A DNA stretch of 64,000 nt from Roridomyces roridus. Taxonomy: Eukaryota > Basidiomycota > Agaricomycetes > Agaricales > Mycenaceae. A model generated the notes under the pieces. It searched no databases, was not told where the DNA came from, and saw only the letters and a list, made by a program, of their open reading frames with translations. How positions within the stretch are numbered: position 1 is the stretch's first letter; each line of letters starts with the position of its first letter. Below are positions 34,531 through 46,642 of this stretch, in pieces. Made by a program: the position numbers and the translations under genes. Location of the stretch: positions 496,001-560,000 of the forward strand of contig JARKIF010000027.1 of NCBI GenBank assembly GCA_029378245.1. Reading direction: 5' to 3'.

Positions 34531-35006
34531 GTTGGCTTGGACCCCCGCGATATGCCCTCTATGCTTCACCCCGGATTCCGACCACGACAAAGATACCCAG
34601 GCACTCGACTCGCCGATTGTGCATAATGGATACCACGACTCGACCACGACCGACCCCCACTCACTCGTTAATTCAGCTAATTCAGCTAACATATTCATCA
34701 CTTTATGACCCACTGGCCTCGGACATGCGGATTCTTTCCAAATTACTGTCCATGCTTCTTACAGTAACGATTCCCGTTTTCTCGACTGCACTGTACATAC
34801 GTATCATCCCTGCCACACTCGTTGCTTCGGTTTTGTGTTTACTGTGTTATAGTCTCTACTGTACATGTACACTGGACACTGGCCGTGCGTGCGTATACTT
34901 AGTGTTTGTGGTAAAAGCTGCTAATGGCGATTGAAATACGCTTGATTTGGGACTACGATGTAAACAATGACGACGAAGCTCAAAGAGTCTCTTGCCTCCC
35001 ACCACC

Positions 35007-35988
35007 ATGACCACCGGTACCGCTGTCGACATACTCATCCTGGGCGCTGGCTGGACCTCAACGTTCTTGATCCCACTCTGCGTACAAAACAACTTGACTT
35101 GCGCCGCGACGACGCGGTCCGGTTCTGGGTCTACCATCCAATTCAGCTTTGACCCAACCTCGGACGATCCGGAGCCTTATAAAGGCTTGCCGGATGCCAA
35201 AACTGTGCTTGTTAGTTTCCCGATTGTGGGTTCTGGGGCGTCGGAGAGGTTGGTGACGTTGTATCGCGGTACTCGCCACGGTGAAGGACAGGAGGCGGGG
35301 TTTATACAGCTTGGGACGACGAGTATATGGGATGTACGTGCGCTCACTCTCCCGTTTTCTAGGGCTGAATTTGCGTGTAGAAAGCGCCAGAAACTCTAGC
35401 ATCTCTTGGTCTCGGAGGCACATTCTACGACCGACACTCGCCTTTTACACTCACGGGGCGGTCGAATGCGGAAGCTGAGCTGTTGACGCTGTCGCGGACG
35501 ACTGTACTGAATCTGGCTGGGCTGTGGGGCGGGCAACGTGTGGTGAAGAATTGGCTGGGGAGGGTGGCCCCGACGAAGGAGGCTCTGAAAGCCAAAGTGA
35601 GTAAATCTACATCTCTATACAGAATCTTCTAACCAAGAAGTTATAGGGCAGCATACACCTAATCCACGGCCTCGACCTCGCGCGGGCCATCCTCGCCGTC
35701 CACTCTGCATTCGACAAAGCAGCAGGCCAACGCTGGCTTCTCACCGATGGACGTGTGTACGACTGGTGGGACTTGGCCTCTGCGTGGGGGGACGAAGATG
35801 GCCCTGCGCGCTGGGTGCGCGAGCTTATGCAGGAGGAGGAAGTCCGTGTGTTGCCCCGGAACACAGAGTTGCTCGGGAGGGTTCTTGATTCGAGGGAGTT
35901 TTGGAGTACGTTTGGGCTGTCACCTCTCAAGGCGAGGTTGGAGACGGAGCTGACTCGAAGTGAGGGCGAGGTTTTGAAAGGAAGCTGA
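35007..35988 (+). CDS. NAD(P)-binding Rossmann-fold protein, atypical SDR/epimerase-like
   Basis: ATG 35007 sits in an ACCACCATG context. The protein begins MTTGTAVDILILGAGWTSTFL, a Rossmann βαβ with G-A-G-W instead of the usual GxxGxxG. Introns lie after TSIWD (near 35335-35380) and after EALKAK (35598-35646). Later conserved parts are TVLVSFPIVG, FYDRHSPF, NLAGLWGGQR and IHLIHGLDLARAI, as in fungal NAD-dependent epimerase-like proteins. There is no YxxxK motif, so catalytic activity is uncertain. The stop is TGA at 35986-35988. About 290 aa; a short SDR of unknown substrate. Confidence 0.75.
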
Positions 35989-36276
35989 AACTGTCCTCGA
36001 TAACAATGTTTCGTCCTCCATGTCATTCCTTCGGTGGTTTGCTCTAATGACTTGTCGAATCTCTGGTTTCTTTGCCGACTCAAACCAGGGCTCTCAATTC
36101 GGTAAGTCACTTGAGAGTCGCAGGAAACAGCTGCCCAGTAGGTATTACTGCCAGTGATAAAGTCTTCTGGAACCGTCACGCTCCATAAAGCATGGACAAC
36201 CTTGAATCAACTTTAGCTTGCAGCGTCATCTTTCGACAATGTTGAGGATCCTCTTACAATTGACTCGCAGGCAAAT

Positions 36277-36345
36277 GTGTCATCCTTTTGCTCCAGTGAA
36301 CCAGCCAATCTCTGTATCTCTCGAATTTTTTGCATGCCACCTACG
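36277..36345 (-). pseudogene. Degenerate U6-like sequence
   Basis: Read on the minus strand it resembles the U6 gene 700 bp away: GTGTCATCCTT-TGC, CAATCT..CTGTATC and CGAATTTTTTGCATGCCACC align with the corresponding U6 bases, but the central ACAGAGA/AGC core is altered. Probably a decayed duplicate. Confidence 0.4.
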
Positions 36346-36579
36346 AGTGTCTTGAGTCCGCTGCAAGCAATCTGAGGAGACAGTTACTGTTCTCTTCGGA
36401 ATCAACTGGATCTGCTTGCTGAAAACCATGTTGAGCTGATGTTGAGCAAGTTCTGAAGAGGGGGTTCCGGCTTCTCTGTAGCTACATGCTGCAATGAGAT
36501 CAAGGGCAGCATTAAATGCTAGTCCAGAGAGCAAAATACACCCATTTGTCTCTCTATTAGGAAGTGAAGATTCGAGTTC

Positions 36580-36870
36580 ATGCCATCACTTTGATATCTG
36601 CGACTTGTTGAACTCATTGCTCTCGAACCACGATGTTTAAAGCAATTATGAAGAGACAGTTGCTCTCAGAATCAGCTGGGCTATATATAGGACCTTTACC
36701 TACCGTAGAGAACAACAAGTGGTAAAGTTCTTGATTGAACCAGAATCATGCCATCACTGTGATATGATGCGACTTGTTGAACTCATTGCTCTTGAACCAC
36801 GACGTTTAGAGCAATTCTGAAGAGACAGTCCTTCGCAAAATCATCCAGGCTATATCCTGAAACAAGAAAC
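36580..36870. repeat. Two tandem units of about 170 bp next to the U6 gene
   Basis: CATGCCATCACT.TGATAT..GCGACTTGTTGAACTCATTGCTC.CGAACCACGA and the following GCAATT.TGAAGAGACAGT occur at about 36583-36690 and 36748-36860. A weaker third copy of the AGCAAT.TGAGGAGACAGTT part follows the degenerate U6 at 36365-36390. No coding frame. Confidence 0.7.
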
Positions 36871-36954
36871 CTGGATTATCGTCGAGCTTTCAGGCCGCAC
36901 TGAGCAGAAACTTCCAAAACTCTCTAATGAACCTCTGCGCAAGGTTCGATTGTT

Positions 36955-37025
36955 AAAAACTGCATAAATATTGAGACCCGTAGGTCTACCACTCCGGAAA
37001 AGCGTGTCATCCTTGTGCAGGGGCC

Positions 37026-37056
<31 letters not shown>

Positions 37057-37079
37057 TCGTATGACACCCCGAAGGGGTC
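36955..37079 (-). ncRNA. U6: U6 spliceosomal snRNA
   Basis: The minus strand carries the 5' stem-loop GACCCCTTCGGGGTGTC from 37079, then AAATTGGAACGATACAGAGA, GATTAGCATGGCCCCTGC and ACAAGGATGACACGC. The invariant ACAGAGA box and the AGC triad are exact, and there is no intron in the core, unlike the U6 genes of some fungi. The 3' end is uncertain: a TTTTT terminator lies at 36959-36955, giving about 125 nt; a shorter product ending at TTTT near 36990 is possible. I see no clear upstream TATA box. Confidence 0.92.
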
Positions 37080-37548
37080 AGAGAAGCAGGCAAAAGTTCG
37101 ATGGACATCAATTGGATGATGCACCTTGTTCGGGTTACCCAATTGATGTACACTGAAATTTGATTGATTTTCTTGAGGAGCAGGTTGGGAGGGGCAAAGT
37201 TGATTGAGGATAAGCCTGAGAGGTCCGGGATTTGGTGTGGAAAGACTTGATCAAGAGCCTGAGCCTGGTCAAGCCGGCGTGCAAACAATGAGAGGTAATT
37301 GATCAAGTTTCTTTCCGAGCAGGTGGGAAGCATGAGAGAGGAAGCGAATTGAGCTTGAGAGCCCCAGGAAGTTGTGCACAAGGTATACAAAGTCTCGAGA
37401 GCAAATGTACAGACATTGATCAAGACCCCTTTATTACCCTCAAAATAGCCTATCCGCGTCTATCCACTCCAACATTCATGTACAGTCAAGAAACAGAAAG
37501 ACGAGGCAACGCTCATTCGATATTACAATATTTATATTCACTCCACCA

Positions 37549-40500
37549 CTACCGCTTCTCCTTGACAAAGAACTGCAACGTCAAGAACGACGCTGCAGTC
37601 AAAACAGCAAAGAAGATGCCCAACAGAGCGGTGTTGGGCCACCAGAACGACTGCAATGCTGTCAGGTATCTATCAAGACGAAAACAAGAAACTCACCTGT
37701 GCGTGCAGCCCAAACGTAGATAGAATCACAGCGGCTGGTACATCGAGCTCTACACCATACTACAAGGAATCAGAAAGCCGTCAAAGCGGAGGATATCACT
37801 CATACCTTGGTTTCCGTGAGATGCAGATACCGAAGCTCGTTGACTGCCAATGCTTCAAACGCAGCATGGAAAAAGGACACCGTGTGCAGCCAGCGGAAGG
37901 CTGCGGGCACGCTGTCCCGGTTGATGAGCAGACCCGTGAACATGAGGCTGCGAGTACATCAGAATCGTCCGCGCAAGCATAGAAAAACCCACTTGAAGAG
38001 CATGACCAACGTCCCCGCCAACCCAGCCACACTCGTGCTCGCAATAGCTATCGAAAGGAAGAGCACCACCATCGCCGTCGTGAGATTGAATAGCACGAGG
38101 ATGAGCATGAACTTCCAAAACGACACGACGGTTGGTACGAGCCCGACAAGCCCGTAGACGATCCCTCCAAACATGATAGGAGGCACGACCCTCAGTGGGA
38201 GAATGTCGAATAGGACCTTTGACGAAAAGTACGTAAAGGTCGAGTAGTATCCATTCGCCCTAGTTCTCAGTGAGTAAGGAGAAAGAGCCACAGGGGGATA
38301 CGCACCGTTCGCGGATGAATAAGATACGCTCATTGGCGAACAAGCCCAGGCTGGATAGGCACGAGAACCCAAAGAGGGCAAGGGTGAAGAAAAAGAGCCC
38401 AAGCCGATTCTGGAATCCAGAAATGTCGTTGGTAATGTTATGGAAGAAGAGCCCGCAAATCACTGATAACGTCAGCGAAGGTCAGGAAAGAGAAAGCTGC
38501 CTCACATGCTAAAGCGATAGACGAAATGTAATGCGCCATCAGCAACGCCGGGTCCCGATACAGGTTCTTGAAAGCCCGTCCGCTCAAGATCCTAAACTGC
38601 GTCCCGTACCGCGCGCGTTTCCTACCCCGCAATAAGCGAGTCTCTACCGCCACATCCGGCAGCTCCGTTGTTGCCTGACCCGCATCCCCATTAGCCCGCC
38701 GTAAAGCCTCTGCCTCCTCCCTAATCTGCCGCGCAATAGAGCTCTCGGCATACGCCTCCACAAGAGCAGCCAATTTCGGCGATATAGGCGCATTCACAGC
38801 CTTCTTTGAGGAAGAAAGCGACACTGCTTCAAGCAGCTGCGACGTCTTGCGTTTGATGTACTTGCCCGACGCCGACGCGATCGAATTCGGCCTCGTCTGC
38901 AACTCGGTTTCCTCATGGTCTGGACTTGGGGAAGACCCAGAGCGGACAGAGAGCGGGACAGAACGACCAAGACCACGTTCTTCGTCTCTCAGATTCGTCA
39001 CGTCGTCGATGGGCGTAGCGGGCTGTAACGTTGGGCTGTCCTCGGTGCTATTGTGGCCGTCCATGCCCGCTTGGACCGTCATGTCGACTGTAAAAGTGTT
39101 AGAATGCAGGGTGGGAGTCGACCACGGACGTACTGAGGAAATCAGCGATATTGAAACCCGGCGGACAAGGCTCGCCAATCTGGGCAAAGTACGCATGGCA
39201 CTTTGAAAACTCGCCCGAGTAGACGAGCTTGCCCGAGGCAAGCAGAATGAGCTGGTCAAACAGCGCAACGATGTTGCTACGCGGCTGGTGGATTGTGAAG
39301 ATGACCGTCCGGTTGTAGTCTTTGGCCAGAGAAACCAAGCTCTCGACGACGTTGTGGGCATTGTACGCGTCAAGACCTGCGCTAACATCAGCTAGAGATC
39401 GACAAAGATGAGTCCTACGTACCGCTGGTTGGTTCGTCCAGGAAGAGGATGGAAGGACTCGTGACAAGCTCGCAGGCGATCGAAACCCGGCGCTTCTCAC
39501 CACCAGATATTGATCGCTGACCTAGGAGCACATCAGACCCAAAGTCTCCAGCAGGTGAATCGACATACCGCTAGCACCAATCCGAGAATCCTTGATACCC
39601 AATATCCCAAGCTCATTCAGCGTCTCCAAGGTCCGGAACTTCTTGGCCTCCAGACTCATGTCCCGCGGAAGACGTAACAACGCGCTATAAAGCACCGTCT
39701 CGTACACCGTTAACGTGCTCATGAGCGTGTCCTCCTGGTCCACAAAGCCCGTCACCGCCTTGAACTCTTCATTCCGCACCTCTCGCCCATTGACGTACGT
39801 CACCCCGGACACCTGGCCTCGCTTCGCCTTGCGGGCGAGGATGTCGAGGAACGTAGACTTGCCAGCGCCAGACGCGCCCATGATGGCGCAAACCTGCCCT
39901 GGCTTGATCGTGCCGGAGATGTTGTCCAAAAGCACCCGGGAGCCCAACGTGTAGGAGAGGTTGGAGAAGTGCAGCGTTGCCGGGACGTGATCATTCATGA
40001 GGCGCGCTTGTTCGTCATCCGGTAGACGAATTTGCCCAAACTCGCCTCCACTTGCGCGGCCTGCGTACCAAAGGACTAAAAAAAGAAACATTGAGTCAAG
40101 GCGGGAGCAGATCAGCAGCCGTACGCACTTGCGGAAGTCGCGATGACGAGTAACCCCGCTCCAGCAGCGCTCAGAGCGAGCCATTTGGTATTGTCGGGCT
40201 TTGGCGGTTGCTGGGCGAGATTGAGCTGAAGAAGAATGCAGTCTGAAGGAGACGTACCTGATAGCCTGGTACTTGAGAGTAATGCAGACATTCTCCGCCA
40301 CCGCAATCCAGAGTAATATAAGGGTCTCCGAAGATATCGCTGATGAGCTCGTTCATGGCGGGCTCCTCGAACCTGCAAACCCCAGATTTACAGGTGAATT
40401 TGGCGGGGCCACGGATCTCCTCCTTGAGAAAATCGTCGATATCTGCCAGTGTCTCAGGTTTGACGCTAGTGGATTATGGGTCCACTCACTGACACTCCCG

Positions 40501-41505
40501 TCTTCGCCGCAGATGAATCGGTTGGCGATACAGCTGCACTTCATATTGTCGCAGGCGTAGGTTGTAACATTGGTGTCGTACTGCGGCGTAGTCGACGACG
40601 AGCAGTGATCCAACGCGCAGTAAAAGGATTCGACTTCTGCGACCCAGAACTGGAAGGAGCATTCCTCGTTGGGTTTGTCGCAGCTGAATGTCACTTGCAC
40701 GGCCCTGTCTGAGCCTACTTGGTCGATAATCTTGCGATCTGCGCGCGGGTAGGTACACATGAAATGGATTTCGAGTAGAACGCACTCGTAACATTGCAGA
40801 TTTGGTGGTTGTTAAAGACCGTCTCGCCGTTCTTGTGGCAAAGCATATCTTCGGGGTTGATGTCGTCGTCGCCCTCTGGCATGCCAGCAAGTGGAAAGGC
40901 CGCGCAGGCTTGATTCGTTTCGCATACTGGGAGATTTCAGAGACGCATCTAGTAACTAGTTGCTGCGCCGTGGCACGCACCATTGCAGTTGATTCCTCCC
41001 CAACCCTCCTTGCATTCGCACGACTGGCCGTCTTCTCGAAGTCGTCTCTGCTCGCCGTCCGCCAGGGAATCACACTCTAAAGTGACGCGTCAGTGGTAAT
41101 GCGCGCCGCGTGGTACCGGCCTACGGGGTATTAAGCAGTCGATACCGCCCCAGCCCGGGGGACATTTGCACTGCCCGTCGTAAGGATTGCAGTCTCCATA
41201 CTGGCCACAGGCGAAAGCAGGCAGTTGGCAATTGAAACATGGTGGGCATTTATCTGTCAGTCCGTTCAGCGTCGGAACGAAAAAGCCTCGGAGAACGCAA
41301 CCCACCGTCGGCAGCCCTGCTACTTGGTCCCTAGAACGAGGCGTGAGGGACATGCAGCCATATCGCTCGAGTGACGCACGGTAAGCTGGTAACTCGACAG
41401 CGGTCCAGGCTTGTTCCAAGACGAGTTGGCTGGCCTCTTGAAGGCGAGTGCGGGTGTTCCGAGGAGCAGAGCGAGCAGCCATGGTCGTAGGGACTGAGGC
41501 GCCAT
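37549..41505 (-). CDS. ABC transporter, ABCG half-transporter with Cys-rich lumenal ectodomain (ADP1-like)
   Basis: Start ATG at 41505: signal peptide [21 protein letters not shown]. Short exons then give [14 protein letters not shown] and EGF-like cysteine modules ([30 protein letters not shown]), a Cys-rich stretch, a transmembrane segment ([18 protein letters not shown]), and one nucleotide-binding domain with Walker [10 protein letters not shown], signature SGGEKRR and Walker B ILFLDEP, then H-loop TIHQPRS. The last third has about six membrane helices ([37 protein letters not shown]) and ends FFVKEKR. About 13 introns. This is the order NBD-then-TMD of ABCG/White proteins and the ectodomain arrangement of yeast ADP1. 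The substrate is unknown; such half transporters normally dimerise. Confidence 0.88.
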
Positions 41506-42594
41506 GAGCGCGAGACGGACGTCCAGATATGGAAATCAACAGATTTGCTCTCGAGTCTTACCGTCATCATCGCATTCTCCTCAAGACAGATGCTCTCCCG
41601 GCATACAAGGTGGAATACGGCGGAGTCTCAATCCTTGTCCTCCGAAGACGACGGCAGGAACCACAACAATATGCAAGCGTCTTATCTACAGCTACTGCCG
41701 TTCCCGGCGTTCCGGAGACTCTTCTGGAATCTGGATGGAAACCAATCCAATGGGCTAGGTGAGTCCACCTTATGCTTCAGTACTTCAGTATCGGAATCGC
41801 TGACATTTGTAGGGAAAGAAGATAATACATGTTCCCTATCTCCGTTTCATGCTCCTAGTGTCGTACAACTGGTGTCGTACACACAACGCGCGCTCTTCTG
41901 GAATTCGTGGCGCCGTTGGCGCATTAAATACTCTCCCAACCTAAGGCCTCTGTGGGTTACATACCCTGACGCGACTACAATGTGCACGGAAAGCCAAAAT
42001 ATATTTATTTCATTCGGAAAGAAATGTAAAGGGAAGCCCGAAGTCCATCGTTGGACGACAGTGCAATCCAAAGGATTGTGTAGGTAACGGCCTCAGGCCC
42101 CGGGCGCGCGCCAAATGGGCGAGATCGTGCCTTCCCTTTAGAAGGAGGGGAAGGCGAGCCAGACCCCGGTGACGTGCTGGCGGCCAGGAGCCGCGCGACG
42201 CGAAACTGGGGTGAACCGAGGACGGAGCGGCTAGCCGGACACCCCAGACGCGATGGCGCGCGAAAGATGAGATGAGGGGAGAAAGTGGGATGGATGTTGG
42301 TCAAGTCAGACTAGAATGCATCTCGAGGCTCCGAATATCTGGGAACTTGGTCCAAGCCCTCGCTGCCGCTGACCCTCGGCTCGTGCCTCACTCAGTGTCA
42401 GCTCAGAGCAAGAGACAATCTGAACAGCCCAGATGCGCGGGGATGTAGATGTGAAGTCCGAAAGAGAGATGTAGGGAGAAATGGAACGAATGGAATGAAT
42501 GGCTGCAGCATTCATTTGGATTTTTTCTGAGAGCATCGGAGGTCAGTCAACGCGTGCCATCGGGGCACTGATCGGACACTTACTGGTGGACGCA
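41506..42594. other. Intergenic between ABC transporter and X3
   Basis: About 1.1 kb. A 180-codon open frame at 41545-42087 lacks an ATG start and family motifs. A GC-rich stretch with scattered GCGCGC lies at 42090-42270. No RNA gene or element seen. Confidence 0.4.
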
Positions 42595-44990
42595 TCATGA
42601 GGGGGGCTGCTGCCGTTGACGACGAAGGCTACAGGCGGATTCAATGGAGTGTCGGGAATGAAACGACAATGGACTCACGGGCATAGAAGACTTTGGGCTC
42701 GGGTTGGGTTTGGTGAAAGCATGCTGAAGCTGACAAAAAATGAGGACGTGGGGTCGCGATAAGAGGCAGGAAAACTCGACACACCTTTGCGTCGCTCTCT
42801 TTTGCCCGTTGTGCATACATATTGGGATGCAACGAAACGTTGGGCATGCTCGTTACTTGCGGCAAAGAGCGGAGGGAACCAGAGACGCTTGGGAAAGCGA
42901 CAAGAGGAGAAGAAGAGACGTTTCTCCGATCAAAACCTCCAACTTCATCTTCGTTCGTACCCGAAAAGCGGTGTGTTTCAAGCGGCATAGTTTCAGCCAG
43001 AAGAAGCTCCATAGCACATCCCTGGCTGCGAGAGGTGGGGTATCCACCGCGGTCATGATCCTCGAAATGGCGATCGACGTTGCTGTCCTCGCTGTCGTCC
43101 GAGGATTGAGTCCGTGCCTCCCCATGAGAAAAGGATTTTTCACTCTGATCGTTCGGGTGCACGGGAGCGCTATCCGAGGAAAGAAGCGTCTCAGCATGTC
43201 CCACTGGGTCCGGACGACGAATAGTAGCGAGTCCATCATCTTCGACCAACGTGAGGGCGTCGCAGGCACGATAGAGCACCTCCATCGTCTCCTCATCTGA
43301 ATAGGTAGCGGTACCATTCTGCGGAAGGTGAGCAAATGCAGGACATAGTCACGTGATTTAACCGACATTTCGCAAAATATCCCGCCAGTCGTCGTCGTGA
43401 GTCATTACGACCTCTGCGTCGGGGCACTAGACAGATCGATTGAGGCGAGAAGGAGCGGTGGATCGTAATGACAAACCTTGCGAAGGACGTAGTCGTTAAT
43501 TACTTGAGAAGGTCGGAAAAGCTGTGGCAGAAGTGAATCTCTGGCGCACAAGTAATGCAGAAATTCACTTGTTTCGTAGGTGCGATGTCAGTTATCCCGA
43601 CATCATTACCCACATCTCCTCCTCCTCCCCCATATTGCTGCTCGCCCACGTGCTGTGTTCCCCCACCCGATCCACCCCCGCCAGAAAAACCGAGCATCCA
43701 GGAAATGGAGAATCCTTGAGGCCCATAAGGAATACAATCCTTGTTATGCCTTCCCAACCTCGAATCCACGATCTGGGAAATCTCGACATCTTTGAAGAAC
43801 TTTCCCCAAATGCTCGTCCCAAGCGAGATCGAATACCCGTGTATGAAGACGGTCTGATTGAGCGGAGTCGCTGGCGAGACAGGCCCGTAGCTCTTCGTTC
43901 GAGCTGGTCCCGCGGCAGTCCAGCGGTATTTGTAGTTGCTAGAATCGGGACTCGCCGTCGGGGTGGGCTCGAATGCGAGTCGGAAGGTGGATTGCGCTGA
44001 TAGATCCTGGAACGAGGCTCGGCCCCAGACCAGCGCTTTCTCCCATCCGGTGACGAGGTACAGGGAGCCATTGGTGAGTCGCCGTCCGCGAGCACCATTG
44101 ACATATTTGTACCAGCTCTCCGCATTCTCGCGGGCGTATCGTAGCATATTCTCGAGATTCACCAGCTCCTCGACGCGCGAGCCGAGCGGGATGGTCAATA
44201 CTGCTCCCTGGGGACCACGACAATGGAAAACGAAACTTTCCATGGCGGGGAAGTCTCTGAAGGGAAAGATAAGACAGGGTAAGAATCCCAGACAGGCAAG
44301 ATTGACGCACACTGGTGGAGGCTGACTATCTACCTTCTCGAGTGAAGAACCAGTCGAGACATAATCCTCGGCGGAGTACCCCAGAGATGTCATGTCTGCC
44401 GATACGTAGCGTGGCGTTAACGGGTGGAAGTTTTCAGGAGTGCCGATGGCGTTGACTGGATCATCGACGGGGAGATATATATTGAAGAAAAAGTCGAATC
44501 CTCCGCCCGGTGTAACACGCCCGACGTCGCCAATGGAAACACCATGCTTTTGGTATTCTTGAGGAAGGTTTTCGCCGGGGCCTGGAAGGTAGAGAGGGAA
44601 ACCTCGCCCGCATCGTAGCAATTGGCTGCAGTAGCTCTCGCTATCAGAATACACGGCAAGCTGTCTGCTCGGCAGAACTTGGTTTCTTGAGATTGCTGGT
44701 CCCTCAGGAATACCAGGTGCACCAGCACTCGACATACTGGCTACCACGAATGAATACTTGAGTCGCATAGGTAAAAAGGGCGCTTACGGTTAGCATGGTG
44801 GTGTGTATGCATGCCTCCCGAAATATTCGTGAAGTGCGATCCAGTGAGGTCGAGGCCACTAGCCTCAGTAAACATTTGCGGTGCAGTCCTGGAGATACAA
44901 TATGAACGAAGGCCGCGAGTTCCAGCATGTCGTTTACCTTGAAGGAGAGTTAGCCATGATGGGCTCATCGCTGGTCGTCGCTACATCCAT
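42595..44990 (-). CDS. X3: family X module with short Ser/Pro tail
   Basis: 657 aa; exons (minus) 44990-44938, 44888-44788, 44740-44311, 44256-43569, 43521-43477, 43426-43367, 43318-42785, 42729-42679, 42606-42595, all phases closing. It starts MDVATTSDEPIMANSPSR and carries GSHFTNISGGMHTHHH, FDFFFNIYLP, NGARGRRLTNGSLYLVTG, FIHGYSISL, a Gly-rich GGGGSGGG segment, PSQVINDYVLRK and VVMTHDDDWRDIL. After the LLYRACDALTLVEDDGLATI-type segment comes a Ser-rich tail ending KSSMPPPS; neither HeLo, kinase nor ankyrin domain follows. It may therefore be a sensor-only or adaptor form, or a truncated copy. The last intron (72 nt, in phase) could also be retained without a stop. Head-to-head with R-D. Confidence 0.75.
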
Positions 44991-45068
44991 CGAGTACCGC
45001 AGAAAGACGCGAAGCTGTAGTGCTATGCACAGAAATGAAAACAGCCAGTCCGCGCCATGATGGGCGCC

Positions 45069-45085
45069 GTGACAGATTGGCGCGC
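45069..45085 (-). promoter_or_regulatory. Conserved CCAAT-type site upstream of X3
   Basis: On the minus strand GCGCGCCAATCTGTCAC, about 80 bp before the X3 ATG; same sequence and spacing class as X2 and X4. Confidence 0.5.
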
Positions 45086-45599
45086 GGCCGTTCTAAACAT
45101 GGAATTGGGTCGGGGCAGGCGCTTGACGGTGGAATTGAAACTCGGGGTCCTGGTCAAGTTCAAGGTCGGGTGGGGTGATGTTTGAGGTACGGATCAAAAC
45201 AAAAAGTCTTGTCTGCGACGACCATGTCGTTCTCCCGCGTGCAATACAACACGGCCGTGGCTACCCAGCACTATATTGCATGCCTCAAACCTCGTCCCAG
45301 CCTCAGGCTTCCTTGATGCTGAGCGCCTCGCAGACGGCCTTATCTTGCGATCTTCCATCGAGGGATTCCAGCACTCCTCCTACATCACCAAGCCTTATTT
45401 ACATCTCAAGCTGCCTCCGAATCCTCCTGAGACCCACTTCACAACTCCGGTAGCTTGGATCTGTGGTGAACGGGGGTCGAATGGAGCTGTGAATCCCTAT
45501 TTCTTCCCAGTCGCCCTGTGGAGGCCACTCTGGTTGCCTGCCGGCTCCCCTCCAATCTTTCTACGCGCTCCAAAACGCGCGTCACTCATTGGGTCGCGT

Positions 45600-46620
45600 A
45601 GATGACCCGAAAACGAGCAAGTAACGCGAGTGACTGATGGACGTGGACCCACCACGGATAAAAGGCCGCATTTCCCCTCACGAGACCCTAAGAGCTCTTT
45701 CTCCGCTACCACCATCGTCTACCCCCTCAAGAGGAGGTCGTCTCTCATCACGGTACGCTCGTACTTCATCTGGCTCTTGGTCAATGTCCTCACGCCTCTG
45801 GCAGACCATCATCGTTCAGCCCATGGACCCACACGTCCAGTTGACGATATCTTCGACATCGCTGGCGTATCTGTGAGGTGCTATACCTTCCCCGAGCGCA
45901 TCTTCTATCGCTCATCGTTCCCAGCACCGACTGACACCATCGCCATCACTCTCCCCACCTGGACCCACAAATGCGGTCAACGGTCTCCTCGGCCTCGCTC
46001 TAAGGTACCCGAGCCTCTCCATCCTCTCTCTGTCGTGGCTCATCGCACTTGCAGACTCGATGGCCACACCCTCGTCGATCACCGACCACTATCGTGCCAT
46101 TTGGACTTCCTTCACTGCCACTTCCGACCAGTATGCCGTCTATACTTTATCATGCGCAACACATCTAACCTCCACGCAGAACACCATCGAGACCCGCTGC
46201 TCCGTCGTCGACATCTCCACCCTCAAACCCGTCTTATCCTCAAGAAAGATCTTGGTCAAGACATCGCCAAACCCGTCGCGTGGTAGATTTACACCCGGGG
46301 CTGCTGCAGGGGCGCACCTCCGGTTCTCTGAATGTACTCCCGGGGCTTGGCAACGACGTCTGTCTGGTCGACGGGCATGCCGCATACAGCAGACGCGATA
46401 CACGAGTCGACGATCGTAAGACGTCCGACCGGTGGGAATGGTCAGCGAGTGGGTCTCGTTTGGATCGTCGCGGGGTCGTCGTCACTCTCGTGGCTTTCTG
46501 TTCATTCGTGGAGTCAGTCTGCTTTTATATTTGTCTCCTTGACTGACGCGTCCGATAGCCCGGTACTTCATACTGCGTATGCAGGGTTGGGGAATCATTC
46601 ATTACAAGTATAAGTAGAAG
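45600..46620 (+). repeat. R-family repeat R-D, full length
   Basis: Transcribed rightwards from a TATA-like GGATAAAAGGCCGC at about 45656-45669. A leader and first intron (GTACGCTC...CTGGCAG, about 45751-45811) precede blocks beginning CCCATGGACCCACACG and CACCTGGACCCACA. The 3' part has the longest frame of any R copy (about 46060-46419), with DISTLKPVLSSRKILVKT, and then a hydrophobic VVVTLVAFCSFVESVCFYICL segment near 46480-46545. Head-to-head with X3. Confidence 0.6.
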
Positions 46621-46642
46621 TACAAACTGGGGAATCATATAT

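Noticed and set aside
35607..36179. 190-codon minus-strand frame
   Set aside because: Overlaps the last exons of the SDR-like gene on the other strand; antisense shadow.
36941..36950. GGTTCGATT resembling a pol III B box near U6
   Set aside because: It is on the opposite strand to U6 and beyond the terminator, and matches the B-box consensus only in part; no tRNA fold around it.
41545..42087. 180-codon plus-strand open frame next to the ABC transporter
   Set aside because: It has no ATG at its start, no recognisable domain and no splice context.
42090..42270. GC-rich block with GCGCGC steps, considered a CpG-island-like promoter or element end
   Set aside because: No inverted or direct repeat bounds it and no gene starts nearby in either direction within a sensible distance.
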